Shown here: positions 14,437 to 23,702 of the stretch, piece after piece | Layout of the letters: each line of letters begins with the position of its first letter | Position numbering within the stretch: the stretch's first letter is position 1 | Assembly: GCF_040939305.1 (NCBI RefSeq) | Contig: NZ_CP162511.1 | Span: 248,001 to 312,000, forward strand | Origin: Herbiconiux sp. A18JL235 | GTDB lineage: Bacteria > Actinomycetota > Actinomycetes > Actinomycetales > Microbacteriaceae | Direction of reading: 5' to 3' | Length of the DNA stretch: 64,000 nucleotides | Translations under genes and position numbers: made by a program | Notes under the pieces: generated by a model | What the model was told of the DNA's origin: nothing | Databases searched by the model: none | The model's input: the letters and a program-made list of their open reading frames with translations, nothing else

Positions 14437-16734
14437 ATGCATTCGCGACGGATCGAGCAGTTGCTCGAGAGCATGTCGCTCGACGAGAAGCTCGGGCAAC
14501 TCAACATGCCCCTGTCGATCGAGGTGGGCGCTGAGCCCGGTGCCCCGCTGCCGCCCGCTGACGCTGACGAGATCGAGGCATTCGCGCGGGGTGAGTTCCA
14601 TCCCGATCTAGGCCCCGGGGGCGGCTTCTTCCAGCTTTCCAACCTCGCAGGCGCGACCGCTGAGACCCAGGCACGGTTCTTCAACGAGCTCCAGGCTGTC
14701 GCGGCGCGCACCCGGCTCGGTGTGCCGGTACTGCAGATCGCCGAAGGAACCCATGGATTCTCGGCACCCGGAGCCACGATCTTCCCCGAGGGACCTGCGC
14801 TCGGCAGCAGCTGGAACCCCGCGCTGGTGCGCGAGGTCTACGCGGCCGTGGCCCGGGAGGCACGGTCCGTCGGGGTGCATGTGTTGTGCACGCTGGTCAT
14901 TGAACCGACGCGCGACCCTCGACTCGGTCGTTCGTGCGAGGGATATACGGAAGACCCCTACCTGGCCTCCGTCTACGCGGCGGCGATCGTCGCCGGGGCG
15001 CAGGGGGACGACCTCAGCGATCCGGAATCCGCAGGGGTGGTGCTCTGTCACTTCCCCGGGCAGAGCCAACCGGAGTCTGGCCTCGAGCGTGGGGCCATGC
15101 ACATCTCCGAACGTCAGCTGCGCTCGGTGTTCCTGCCTCCGTGGGAGCGCGGTCTACGCGAAGGCAAGGCGCTGTCGGTCATGGCGACCTACGCTGCCAT
15201 CGATGGGATGCCCACACATGGTTCGACCGCGCTGCTCACCGATCTGCTGCGAGAGGAACTCGCCTTCGAGGGGATCGTGCTGAGTGAGGGGTACGGCTTC
15301 AAGACCCTCGTCTACGAGGGTGTCGCCGCCGACCAGAAGGAGGCGGGCCGGCTGGCGATCACGGCAGGCGTCGACGTCAACATCACGTACGAAGAGGCGT
15401 ACCTCTCGCCGCTGAAGCGTCTGGTGCTGGAGGGTGCGATCGACGAGACGCTCATCGATCGCGCCGTCTCGAGGGTGCTCTCAGTGAAGGAGCGACTCGG
15501 GTTGTTCGAGAACGCGACGGTCGACCCCGAGCGGGCACGGGCGGTGCTGGGCTGCGAGGCGCACGCCGACCTCGCTCTGCGCGCGGCGCGTGAGTCGATC
15601 GTGCTGCTGCGCAACCGCGACGGCGTGCTCCCGCTCGACCGCGACGGGCTCCGCATCGCCGTCATCGGGCCGAACGCCGACAACGCCCTCAACCAGCTCG
15701 GCGACTACACGATGGCGTGGCAGGGGTTGCCGATCGACCGGCAGCTGGTGTCGGTGCTCGAGGGCATCCGATCTCAGGCGGCCCCCGGGGCAGAGGTGGT
15801 GTACGCGCGTGGGTGCGCCATCACCGGCGACGACCGGAGCGGCTTCGCCGAGGCCGTCGCCGCCGCGCGTGAGGCCGACGTCGCCGTCGTCGTCGTGGGT
15901 GAGCAGATCGGCGGGCCGTTCCCAGACGACCCCGCCATGTGGCCCACCGTCGGAGAGGGGGCGGATGTCGCCGACCTGGATCTGAGCGGTGTGCAGGAGG
16001 AACTCGTGCTCGCCGTGCACGAGACCGGAACGCCCGTCGTCGTCGTGCTCGTGAACGGGCGGCCGCTGTCGATCCCACGCATCGACGAGACCGCTGCGGC
16101 CATCGTCGAGGCTTGGTTGCCCGGGGAGGCGGGCGGCCGGGCCGTCGCCGACATCCTGTTCGGCAGCCACGAACCGATGGGGCGCATGTCGCTGTCGGTG
16201 CCCCGTCACGCGGGCCAGCTGCCGGTGCACTACAACCACGACGCCGCGAAGACCTTCCAGTCGGAGCTCGCTCAGCGGTACGTGGACATGCCCTACACGC
16301 CCCTCTACGTCTTCGGCGAAGGTCTGGCGTACACCGAGTTCTCGCTCGAGGGGCTCACCCTTGCGGCCGTGGGGGATGACGCCTTCCTCGCGGTATCGTT
16401 CACCGTGACCAACACCGGCTCGCGTGCAGGTCATGCCGTGCCCCAGATCTACGTGCGCGACCTGGTCTCATCGAGCGTGCCGCTCAGTCGCGAACTGGCG
16501 GGATTCGCATCGGTGCTTCTCGCGCCCGGCGAGTCGCGCCTGCTGACGGTCGGACTCGATGAACGGGCTTTCGCGACTCTGCAGCCCGACGGGAGCTGGG
16601 TCGTCGAGCCGGGTGAGTTCATCGTGATGGCGTGCTGGTCGAGCGCGGAGACGGTGGTGTCCTTGCGCGTGTCTGCGGAACTCAGCGGCGAGATCGTCAC
16701 CTTCTCGACCTCCGAGTGCGGGTCTGTCTCGTGA
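14437..16734 (+). CDS. Glycoside hydrolase family 3 protein with Glu at the usual nucleophile position
   Basis: 765 residues, no signal peptide, so cytosolic. It shows the GH3 barrel (opening SMSLDEKLGQLNMP), the second alpha/beta domain (IAVIGPNADNALNQLGDY, about residue 405 on) and the fibronectin-III-like C-terminal domain (TNTGSRAGHAVPQIYV). Canonical GH3 enzymes have SDW or SDY with a nucleophilic Asp. Here the stretch is GIVLSEGYGF with Glu284. The rest of the protein looks intact, so this is a subfamily trait, not decay. Beta-glucosidase- or xylosidase-like, substrate unknown. Its TGA overlaps the ceramidase-like start as GTGA. Confidence 0.88.
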   Translation: MHSRRIEQLLESMSLDEKLGQLNMPLSIEVGAEPGAPLPPADADEIEAFARGEFHPDLGPGGGFFQLSNLAGATAETQARFFNELQAVAARTRLGVPVLQIAEGTHGFSAPGATIFPEGPALGSSWNPALVREVYAAVAREARSVGVHVLCTLVIEPTRDPRLGRSCEGYTEDPYLASVYAAAIVAGAQGDDLSDPESAGVVLCHFPGQSQPESGLERGAMHISERQLRSVFLPPWERGLREGKALSVMATYAAIDGMPTHGSTALLTDLLREELAFEGIVLSEGYGFKTLVYEGVAADQKEAGRLAITAGVDVNITYEEAYLSPLKRLVLEGAIDETLIDRAVSRVLSVKERLGLFENATVDPERARAVLGCEAHADLALRAARESIVLLRNRDGVLPLDRDGLRIAVIGPNADNALNQLGDYTMAWQGLPIDRQLVSVLEGIRSQAAPGAEVVYARGCAITGDDRSGFAEAVAAAREADVAVVVVGEQIGGPFPDDPAMWPTVGEGADVADLDLSGVQEELVLAVHETGTPVVVVLVNGRPLSIPRIDETAAAIVEAWLPGEAGGRAVADILFGSHEPMGRMSLSVPRHAGQLPVHYNHDAAKTFQSELAQRYVDMPYTPLYVFGEGLAYTEFSLEGLTLAAVGDDAFLAVSFTVTNTGSRAGHAVPQIYVRDLVSSSVPLSRELAGFASVLLAPGESRLLTVGLDERAFATLQPDGSWVVEPGEFIVMACWSSAETVVSLRVSAELSGEIVTFSTSECGSVS

Positions 16735-18098
16735 CGACGAACGGCTGGAAGGCCGGGGTCGCCCGTGCCGACATCACCCCCGACCTCGGCCTGGCGATGG
16801 ACGGGTACCTGGGGCGCGGTCCTGCTACCGGTATCGGTGCACCTCTGACCGCCACGGCGCTAGCGCTCTCCGCAGGGCGCGAGGTGGGGGCCGAGCCGCA
16901 GGCGAGATCGGAGAGCTCTGCCACGGTGATCGTCTGCTGCGATCTTCTCTGCCTGTCGTCGACGACTCTCGAGCGGGTGCGGGAATCGCTACGCGCCCAG
17001 CCCGACCTGGAGGTCGACCTCTTGCTGAGCTGCTCCCACACCCACACCGGCCCGGTGACGGAGGGGCATGACCTGCTCGGAGTCGCGCGCGACGCCCGCT
17101 CGGCGGACTACCTCGACGTCTTGGTCGGTGCCCTCGCCGACCTCGTGGTCGCAGCCGTCGACGCCCTGGAGCCCGCGACCGTCTCCTACGCGAGGGCCGA
17201 GGCCGCGATCGGTGTGAACCGCCGGCGACGCGATGCGTACGGAACGGTTCACATGGAGCCCAATCCCGACGGCGACTACGATCCGCGCGTCGACGTGCTC
17301 CGCGTCGATCGGTGCCATCCGGTCGCTCCGCTTGCGGTGGTCATGAACGCAGCGTGCCACGCGGTGTCACTCGGCGACCTGTGGCGACAGTGGCATCCCG
17401 ACTTCCCAGGGGTCGCTCGCGATCTCGTCGAGGCGGAGACCGGCGCCGTCGCGCTGTTCGTCCAGGGAGCGGCCGGCGATGTCAACTCATTGCTCTTCGG
17501 CCACGACGCGGCGAATCCCGAGATCCTCGGCACCCGGTTGGGAGAAGCGGTCGTCGACGCCTGGCGTGGAGCGTCCGCCTTGCAGCCCATGGCGCCCGTG
17601 AACCATGCGCTCAGCCGTTCGGTCGTATTGCCCCGCCTCCGGCCTGCCACCGTCGAAGAGGCCGACGCCAGGGTGATGGCGCTCGAGCGCGAGCTCGCGC
17701 TCATCGAAGCCGACGCTCCCGACGACCCGAAATACCTCCGCTGGGCGCAGGTGCGCCTGCAGAACGCCCGAGCGGGACGCGACGGGGCTCGTGGGGGAGC
17801 ATCCGAGTCGTTCGTCGAGGAGCTCACCGCCGTCGCCCTCGACCGCGATACAGCGATCGTCACGGCCCCAGGAGAGGTCTTTACCGCGCTCGCCGTCCGC
17901 ATCAGGGCCCGGAGCCCGTTCGTCAACCTGTTCTATGCGGGGTACACCAACGGGAGCGTCTATTACGTCCCCACGCGCGAGGCCTATGCAGAGGGCGGCT
18001 ACGAGATTGAGAGTGCCTGCTTCGTGGCACCCGAGGCCGGTGAGTCGCTCGTGGAGGCAACGGTGGAGCTGCTCGAGCAGCTCCACCGTTCCCTCTGA
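16731..18098 (+). CDS. Neutral ceramidase-like amidase (alkaline ceramidase N-terminal-domain family)
   Basis: 455 residues from the GTG that overlaps the GH3 stop as GTGA. The opening GVARADITPDLGLAMDGYLGRG and the zinc-binding segment LLSCSHTHTGP (His103, His105) match the neutral/non-lysosomal ceramidase family. Later VMNAACHAVSLGD and VQGAAGDVN fit the same fold. True neutral ceramidases are larger and secreted; this one is short and has no signal peptide. It is therefore more likely a cytosolic amidase acting on an N-acyl sugar conjugate than on membrane ceramide (inference). It ends in a perfect 28-bp palindrome and is convergent with the creatininase-family gene. Confidence 0.8.
   Translation: MTTNGWKAGVARADITPDLGLAMDGYLGRGPATGIGAPLTATALALSAGREVGAEPQARSESSATVIVCCDLLCLSSTTLERVRESLRAQPDLEVDLLLSCSHTHTGPVTEGHDLLGVARDARSADYLDVLVGALADLVVAAVDALEPATVSYARAEAAIGVNRRRRDAYGTVHMEPNPDGDYDPRVDVLRVDRCHPVAPLAVVMNAACHAVSLGDLWRQWHPDFPGVARDLVEAETGAVALFVQGAAGDVNSLLFGHDAANPEILGTRLGEAVVDAWRGASALQPMAPVNHALSRSVVLPRLRPATVEEADARVMALERELALIEADAPDDPKYLRWAQVRLQNARAGRDGARGGASESFVEELTAVALDRDTAIVTAPGEVFTALAVRIRARSPFVNLFYAGYTNGSVYYVPTREAYAEGGYEIESACFVAPEAGESLVEATVELLEQLHRSL
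18061..18088. repeat. Perfect 28-bp palindrome, probable terminator hairpin
   Basis: The arm CGGTGGAGCTGCTC is followed directly by its reverse complement, within the last codons of the ceramidase-like gene. Folding leaves a minimal loop. It sits 25 bases before the end of the convergent creatininase-family gene and could end transcription from both sides. Confidence 0.7.
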
Positions 18099-18112
18099 AA
18101 TCCGTCAGGGTG

Positions 18113-18892
18113 TCAGAGCTTCTGCGTCTGAGGGAAACCCTCGAGAAGAAATGCCCGGGCGAAGGCGATGCCACGCTCGACCGCGGCATCGGCAAGGCGG
18201 CTCCCCAGTTCGAGGTCTGCCCGTGAAGGATCTCCCAGAGCGCCGTCGGAGGAGAGCTCGTCGAACCGCAGCGGCACGTCGAAGCGTGCCGTCGGCGGCG
18301 CGACGAGCGGTTCGAGCCCGGGGTAGACCGCGGGCCCCGGGCGGTCGTAGCGGACGATCTGCGGGCAGAGGGCGAGCGCGAGCGAGGTCTCGATCTCGCA
18401 GGCATGGTTGTGGGCCCCTCGGCCCTCCATCTCCTCGGCGATGATGTCTCCGATCACGGTGGCCCACATCATGTGCGCCACCATGATGTCGACGTCACGC
18501 CTCACCGCGCGGGCCGCGAGCCGCACCGCGTCGACATTCCCGCCATGCCCGTTGACGACGAGGATCCGATCGACGCCATGGGCAGCGAGCGACTCGACGA
18601 TGTCGACGACGACGGCCTGGAACGTCGCGGGCCGGAGGGTGAGGGTTCCGGCGAAGCGGAGGTGGTGCTCTGAGATGCCGTATGGCATCGGGGGGCACAC
18701 GATCGCTGGCTCGCCGAGCCCCGCGGCGATGCGCTCGGCCATGGCCGTGGCGATGGAGATGTCGGTGCGGAGTTCGAGGTGAGGTCCGTGCTGCTCGATC
18801 GCCCCGACCGGGAGGAGAGCGAGTCGCGCCTGGGCGAACAGCTCGCCGGCCTCCGTGGTGGTGTGCTGAGCGAGGTGGCGTGTTGTCGTCAT
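18113..18892 (-). CDS. Creatininase-family amidohydrolase
   Basis: 259 residues from the ATG preceded by AGGAG. Metal-site motifs are clear: PVGAIEQHGPHLELRTD (Glu33, His35, Asp44), SEHH, VNGHGGN (His116) and the acidic NHACEIETSLAL. The family cleaves cyclic or linear C-N bonds, as in creatinine, formamides and mycofactocin or pyrroloquinone precursors. Here it follows an enolase-superfamily gene by 28 bases in the same operon, under box E. A role in opening a lactam or amide of a sugar-acid conjugate is possible but unproven. Confidence 0.9.
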   Translation of the reverse strand: MTTTRHLAQHTTTEAGELFAQARLALLPVGAIEQHGPHLELRTDISIATAMAERIAAGLGEPAIVCPPMPYGISEHHLRFAGTLTLRPATFQAVVVDIVESLAAHGVDRILVVNGHGGNVDAVRLAARAVRRDVDIMVAHMMWATVIGDIIAEEMEGRGAHNHACEIETSLALALCPQIVRYDRPGPAVYPGLEPLVAPPTARFDVPLRFDELSSDGALGDPSRADLELGSRLADAAVERGIAFARAFLLEGFPQTQKL

Positions 18893-18920
18893 GTCCGGTC
18901 TCCTGTCGTGTTCGGGCGGG

Positions 18921-20243
18921 TCACCGTGCATCCCAGACCGGATGCACGTGAGCGCGCTCGTAGAGCTGCGCGAAGTCGAGGCCCCCGTCGTCGTCGCGGA
19001 GCTCCAGCGTGGCGCCCCGTTCCTGCACCGGAAGCGTGCCGTCGTTCTCGCAGAAGGCCCAGAGCTGCTGCATCGACGTGGTGTGCACGCGTCGGCCGTC
19101 GGCGAGCCGGAAGGTCAGCAGCCGCCGCCGCGGGTGGAGGGGATCGGCACCGTCATCGACACGCAGACTCTCGACGAGCTGCTCGTCGAGCTCGACGCCG
19201 AGACCCGGCGCCTCGGGAACACGCAGGAAGCCGCCCGCGATCTGGAGCGGTTCGCGTAGCAGGTCGTGAGCGAAGGTGTTCATCGCGGTGACGGCGGGCC
19301 AGCGGGCGTGCGTCAGCACGGAGCCGAGGTGCGCCGCGAGGGCGGTGGTGAGTCCCGTTCCCACCATCTGCAGCCAGCAGCTCTTGTTGAAGGCTGCGGC
19401 GAGAGTGGCTTGGCGAAGACTCTCGGTCACGCCCACCCCGGCCACGACGAATCCGTCGAGTGCGTCGTCGCGCATCCAGAGCGGGAAGAGAACGGGGTCG
19501 AAGTGCTCGGCCAGAGGGGTCGCGATCTTCTGACGCACCTCCCGATGCCCCATGACATCGGTGCGCGCGATGGGGCTCTCGACGATGCCGAGGCGGCCGC
19601 TCTGTTCGAGCGACCTGATGACGGGCACGGCCTGGGCGGGGGAGAGGAGGAAGGAGTTCCAGTCCACGTCGACGAGGAACCCCTCCGGCGTCGCCGCGGA
19701 GACCGAGGCGACCTGATCGTGCACGTCGAACCACGGCCGTGCCTTGAACTTCTGGCTGAGATAGCCGGCAGCCACCGCGGATGCCGCCTCCTCCGCCAGG
19801 AGCGCGGGGGGCACATCGGTGTTCCACCAAGCGATCGGGCACCACTCCCGAACACGCTGGCGCGCGAGAAGGCGGTTCGCAGGCACGCCGAGGGCCTTGC
19901 CGACGAGATCGAGCAGTGCCATCTGGAGGCCGGCACCCAAGTTGTCATCGGCGAGGAGTTCCATCGGGTCGCCCTGGCGCACCCGCTCGACCGCAGCATC
20001 GGTGACACGTGCCCAGGAGTACTCGACGATGGTCTCGCCGATGCCCATGACATCGGGGTCGTCGGTGGTGATGCGGATGAGCTCGACCTGCTGCCAGTCG
20101 GAGATGAGCACGGAGTTCCACCGCGCCACGCTCGACCTGAACGGGACCCGCAACACGATGCGCTCCACCTCGCGGATGCGCGGCAACGCGCCGCGCAGAC
20201 GCGCTGAGGAGGGCGGCGACGGGCGGTGGGGGAGATGGGTCAT
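18921..20243 (-). CDS. Enolase-superfamily (mandelate racemase/muconate lactonizing type) enzyme
   Basis: 440 residues. The barrel shows QKFKARPWFDVHD with the KxK base pair (Lys165, Lys167). VDVDWN supplies Asp192 or Asp194, GIVESP Glu222, and LAEHFD Glu246 as the third metal ligand. Such enzymes abstract the proton alpha to a carboxylate, giving dehydration or epimerisation of sugar acids. The protein is longer than usual, with a 90-residue C-terminal extension (LLTFRLADGRRVHT onward) that I do not recognise. It is divergent from the second ABC importer across box E and co-transcribed with the creatininase-family gene. Confidence 0.85.
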   Translation of the reverse strand: MTHLPHRPSPPSSARLRGALPRIREVERIVLRVPFRSSVARWNSVLISDWQQVELIRITTDDPDVMGIGETIVEYSWARVTDAAVERVRQGDPMELLADDNLGAGLQMALLDLVGKALGVPANRLLARQRVREWCPIAWWNTDVPPALLAEEAASAVAAGYLSQKFKARPWFDVHDQVASVSAATPEGFLVDVDWNSFLLSPAQAVPVIRSLEQSGRLGIVESPIARTDVMGHREVRQKIATPLAEHFDPVLFPLWMRDDALDGFVVAGVGVTESLRQATLAAAFNKSCWLQMVGTGLTTALAAHLGSVLTHARWPAVTAMNTFAHDLLREPLQIAGGFLRVPEAPGLGVELDEQLVESLRVDDGADPLHPRRRLLTFRLADGRRVHTTSMQQLWAFCENDGTLPVQERGATLELRDDDGGLDFAQLYERAHVHPVWDAR

Positions 20244-20277
20244 GTTCGCCTCTCGGACACGGTGTCGAAGCCAAATG

Positions 20278-20300
20278 TTGTATCTGTTGACAGATTACAA
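20278..20300. promoter_or_regulatory. GntR-type operator, box E (best-preserved copy)
   Basis: A 23-base near-perfect dyad with core TCTGTTGACAGA and outer arms TTGTA and TTACAA. It is 35 bases before the enolase-superfamily start on one side and 132 bases before the permease start on the other. The outer TTGTA arm also occurs at box C. Confidence 0.85.
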
Positions 20301-20431
20301 TACGCTGACGACACATCACGGACTGCGATCGACGCTAGCGACAACGGCGCCGACAGCTGATGCCGCACACCGCAGTGCTCGACCCCACCGACCCGGCCCC
20401 ACGAGCTGCGAAAGACCGAAGGAGGTGTCGG

Positions 20432-21406
20432 ATGCCCGAATCCGCCCTGGCAGACCGAGCCGAGACCGCGACGGCGGCTCCACAGCGAGGCGACGCCTCG
20501 CTCGTGAAGAACCCTGAATCGGCGTTCGATGCCTCCCGTCGCCGCAGCTACCGTGTGTTCGTCTTCCCCGCGGTCATCGTGTTCGTGCTGATCCTCGTGC
20601 TGCCGACCCTGTTCACCATCGCCAGCAGCTTCACCAGCTGGTCGGGCAGTGGGGCCATGACCTTCGTCGGCTTCGACAACTACGCACGCATGTTCCGCGA
20701 CCCCAAGTTCCTCGTCGCAGTGGGAAACACGTTCTGGATCGTCGTCGGCGTGGGCGTTCTGGTGTACGCCATCAGCTTCGGGCTCACGCTGGTTCTTCAG
20801 AACGCCCTGGGGCGCAAGGCGATCCGGTCGATCATCTTCTTCCCGACGCTCATCCCCGGCATCGTCATCTCGATCCTGTGGGGGTTCCTGTTCAACCCCG
20901 ATGGCCTCATCAACGGGTTCCTGCGCATCATCGGGGTCGTCGACCCGCCGCCCTGGCTCGGCAGCAGCCTCATCTTCCCGACGATCCTCCTCGGCATGAC
21001 CTGGCTGAGTGTAGGCATGTACACGATCATCTTGCTGTCCGCGGCCGATCGCATTCCGCCGGAGTACTACGAGGTGGCCGATCTCGCCGGGGCCTCAGCT
21101 CTTCAGCGCTTCCGCTACGTCACCCTCCCGCTCATGTGGGACGTCGTGAGCGTCACCGCCGTGCTGTGGTGCATCACCTCGCTCAAGACCTTCGAGTTCC
21201 TGCTCACCTTCTCGTCGACGTCGGGAACCCTTCCCGACACCGGCATCTGGAACCTGGCGGTGTACTCCTACGCCGCAGCGTTCCCCGCCGGGGGCGTCGC
21301 CAACTTCGGCGCTTCCGCGGCGTGCGGCGTCATCATGCTGCTGCTCGCGCTGGTGCTCACCATCCTGGTCCGCCGCATCATGCGAGGAGACGACATTGAG
21401 TATTGA
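20432..21406 (+). CDS. Sugar ABC transporter permease (MalF-like), second system
   Basis: 324 residues from the ATG that follows an excellent AAGGAGG site; an upstream in-frame start at 20360 lacks one. It has a 45-residue cytosolic leader, then six membrane segments. The EAA loop is PPEYYEVADLAGASALQRFRYVTLPLMWD. It carries an oligosaccharide or sugar conjugate into the cell together with the next permease and the lipoprotein encoded downstream. Under box E. Confidence 0.92.
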   Translation: MPESALADRAETATAAPQRGDASLVKNPESAFDASRRRSYRVFVFPAVIVFVLILVLPTLFTIASSFTSWSGSGAMTFVGFDNYARMFRDPKFLVAVGNTFWIVVGVGVLVYAISFGLTLVLQNALGRKAIRSIIFFPTLIPGIVISILWGFLFNPDGLINGFLRIIGVVDPPPWLGSSLIFPTILLGMTWLSVGMYTIILLSAADRIPPEYYEVADLAGASALQRFRYVTLPLMWDVVSVTAVLWCITSLKTFEFLLTFSSTSGTLPDTGIWNLAVYSYAAAFPAGGVANFGASAACGVIMLLLALVLTILVRRIMRGDDIEY

Positions 21407-22292
21407 GACCACCCTCCTTCCCCTCGCCGAACAGCGGCCCGAGCCGGTGGGTCGCCGCCGCCGGCGCGGTCGGCGCACCGGTATCCGAGTCGTGCTCATC
21501 CCCTTCGCCTGGTCGCTCGCGATCTTCGATGTCGCGGTGCTGCTCTGGGTGTTCCTCGGCTCCTTCAAGACGACGCGCGAACTGCTCTTCGACCCGTGGG
21601 GGCTCCCGGCGTCGCCGCAGGTGCAGAACTACGTCGACGCCTGGAATTCGGCCAATCTCGGCGCAGGCATCTTCAACTCGGTCGTGCTCGTGCTCGGCTG
21701 CAGCCTCGCCACGATCCTCCTCTCCGCGCCGGCGGCCTATGCGCTCTCGCGATTCCGTCGCCCGAGCGCGGGGATGCTCACCGTGGTCCTGGTGCTCGGC
21801 CTCGGTGTCCCGGCTCAGGCGGTGTTCATCCCCCTCTACGTGGCCTTCGACCGCATCGGCCTCACCGACTCGGTGTTCGGGCTGTTCGTCATCTACACCG
21901 GTCTTGCCATCCCGTTCACGGTGTTCCTGCTCACCGGATTCTTCCGCTCCCTCCCCAAGGAACTGGAGGAGGCTGCAGCGCTCGACGGTCTCAAACCCGG
22001 GCGCACCTTCTGGACCATCATGTTGCCGCTCACCCGCTCGGGGCTCGTCACCGTCTTCATCCTGAACGCCATCTCGTTCTGGGGAGAGACCTTCTTCGCC
22101 ATCGTGTTCCTCCGGCAGGAGACCACGATCTCGGTCTCACTGCTGCAGTTCGTGAAGACCATGCAGTACACCGGCGCGCGTTGGGACGTGCTCTTCGCGG
22201 GCATCGTGCTCGTGCTCCTACCCCTGCTCGTCGTCTACATCTGGGCCGGTTCCAAGATCGTCGAAGGCATCGCCGCCGGCTACGGCAAGTGA
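21396..22292 (+). CDS. Sugar ABC transporter permease (MalG-like), second system
   Basis: 298 residues from a TTG start, supported by GAGGAG eight or so bases upstream and an 11-base overlap with the preceding permease. The MalG-like loop is LGSFKTTRELLFDPWGLPASP, and the EAA loop is PKELEEAAALDGLKPGRTFWTIMLPLTRS. The rare start codon plus overlap suggests translational coupling that balances the two permeases. Confidence 0.9.
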   Translation: MSIETTLLPLAEQRPEPVGRRRRRGRRTGIRVVLIPFAWSLAIFDVAVLLWVFLGSFKTTRELLFDPWGLPASPQVQNYVDAWNSANLGAGIFNSVVLVLGCSLATILLSAPAAYALSRFRRPSAGMLTVVLVLGLGVPAQAVFIPLYVAFDRIGLTDSVFGLFVIYTGLAIPFTVFLLTGFFRSLPKELEEAAALDGLKPGRTFWTIMLPLTRSGLVTVFILNAISFWGETFFAIVFLRQETTISVSLLQFVKTMQYTGARWDVLFAGIVLVLLPLLVVYIWAGSKIVEGIAAGYGK

Positions 22293-22339
22293 CCGGCCAC
22301 CCGACCCACCGCACCACCAATCACATGAAAGGAATGCCG

Positions 22340-23641
22340 ATGATTCGGAAGACCCGTACCTTGGGCGTCATCGCGACCCTGGGCGCCGGAGCACTCGTGC
22401 TCTCAGGATGCGCCACGAACGACGGCGGGGGCGCCGCCGAGAGCAAGGTGCTGAACTACGAAAGCTACTGGACGGAAGGCGAGCCCACGGCCGAGATCCT
22501 CAAAGAGGCAGCGGCGGATTTCGAGGAGTCGACCGGCGTGACCGTGAACATCCAATGGAAGGGTCGTGATCTCCCTGCGACACTTGCGCCGCTGCTGTCG
22601 TCGTCGAACCCCGATGTCGACATCGTCGACATGGCGTGCCCCTCGGTGCAGGCCAACCTCGACGCCACCGGCAACGCCGCCGATCTCTCATCGGTGCTCG
22701 AGGCGACGATCCCCGGCGAGGAGATGACGGTCGGGGAGTCGATGAGCGAGGCGGTGGTGGCGACCGGTCAAGAAGACGGCAGAACATTCTGCCTCCCGTA
22801 CGAAGTGCTCTCCGACTCCGACTTCTGGTTCAATGCGGCGCGCTTCCCCGATTTGGTGGAGAGCCCTCCGACCACGTGGGACGAGTTCGATGCGATCCTG
22901 GCGGAGCAGGGCAAGGGCGCCCTCGCCCTCGACGGCACGATCGGCGGGTACGCAGCGTACTACTTCATCAACTTCGCCGTGAGCGCGGGGGGCAAGGGCG
23001 CGTACCTCGAAGCGGCGGGAGACGAGACGGGCCAGAGCTTCATCGACGACCCCGTGTATCTCGAGGCCGCCAAGAAGGTGCAAGAGCTGGTCGACTCGGG
23101 CGCCTTCGCCGACGGCTACACGGAGAGCAAGTTCCCTGCCATCCAGCAGAAGTGGGCGAACGACGAATCCGACTTCCTCCTCGTGGGCTCCTGGATCCCC
23201 TCCGAGGTCGCCCCTTACGCGGCAGAAGGCTTCGAGTACTCCTCGTTCCCGTTCCCGGCGCTCGCCGAAGGCGATGCGCGTGCGATGACCCTCGACTCCA
23301 TCGGTTTCGGTGTACTCGAGAAGGCTCCCAATGTCGAGAACGCCAAGAAGTTCATCGAGTTCTTCGCGCAGAAGAAGTATCAGGACGAGATCGGTCAGAT
23401 CGCAGTTCCGGTGCGGTCGGATGCCTCGGTGGCCGATAACCTTGCCAGCGTGCAGAAGGCACTGAACGACAGCGACGTCGTGAAGATCGCCTACGAGGAC
23501 GGCGCGGCCGCCGCCTACCCGACCTGGGCGCAAGACGTGGGAGATCCGTTCACGCAGAAGCTGGTGCTCGGTGAGCTGAGCGCCGAGGAGTTCATCACGC
23601 AGATCGCCGAGGCGTCGAAGAACTTCTGGGCCAACCAGTAG
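22340..23641 (+). CDS. Sugar ABC transporter solute-binding lipoprotein, second system
   Basis: 433 residues. Three ATGs lie close together; I choose the last, which has AAAGGA six bases upstream. The signal peptide ends in ALVLSGC with lipidated Cys24. The mature part shows SBP family-1 features (ILKEAAADFEESTGVTVNIQWKGR, SSSNPDVDIVDMA, GSWIPSEVAPYA). The ligand is unknown. A GC-rich hairpin directly after the stop separates it from the SDR gene and may raise its expression over the downstream enzymes. Confidence 0.92.
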   Translation: MIRKTRTLGVIATLGAGALVLSGCATNDGGGAAESKVLNYESYWTEGEPTAEILKEAAADFEESTGVTVNIQWKGRDLPATLAPLLSSSNPDVDIVDMACPSVQANLDATGNAADLSSVLEATIPGEEMTVGESMSEAVVATGQEDGRTFCLPYEVLSDSDFWFNAARFPDLVESPPTTWDEFDAILAEQGKGALALDGTIGGYAAYYFINFAVSAGGKGAYLEAAGDETGQSFIDDPVYLEAAKKVQELVDSGAFADGYTESKFPAIQQKWANDESDFLLVGSWIPSEVAPYAAEGFEYSSFPFPALAEGDARAMTLDSIGFGVLEKAPNVENAKKFIEFFAQKKYQDEIGQIAVPVRSDASVADNLASVQKALNDSDVVKIAYEDGAAAAYPTWAQDVGDPFTQKLVLGELSAEEFITQIAEASKNFWANQ

Positions 23642-23648
23642 CCACGGT

Positions 23649-23682
23649 CTGCGGGCGTGGGGCCGAGGCTCCACGCCCGCAG
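23649..23682 (+). promoter_or_regulatory. Intra-operon hairpin after the solute-binding protein gene
   Basis: Arms 23649-23664 and 23667-23682 pair over 16 bases with one mismatch. It lies in the 61-base gap before the SDR start. Such hairpins often stabilise the binding-protein message or partly terminate transcription. Confidence 0.65.
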
Positions 23683-23702
23683 AACCCGGGAAGGAGAGAC
23701 GG

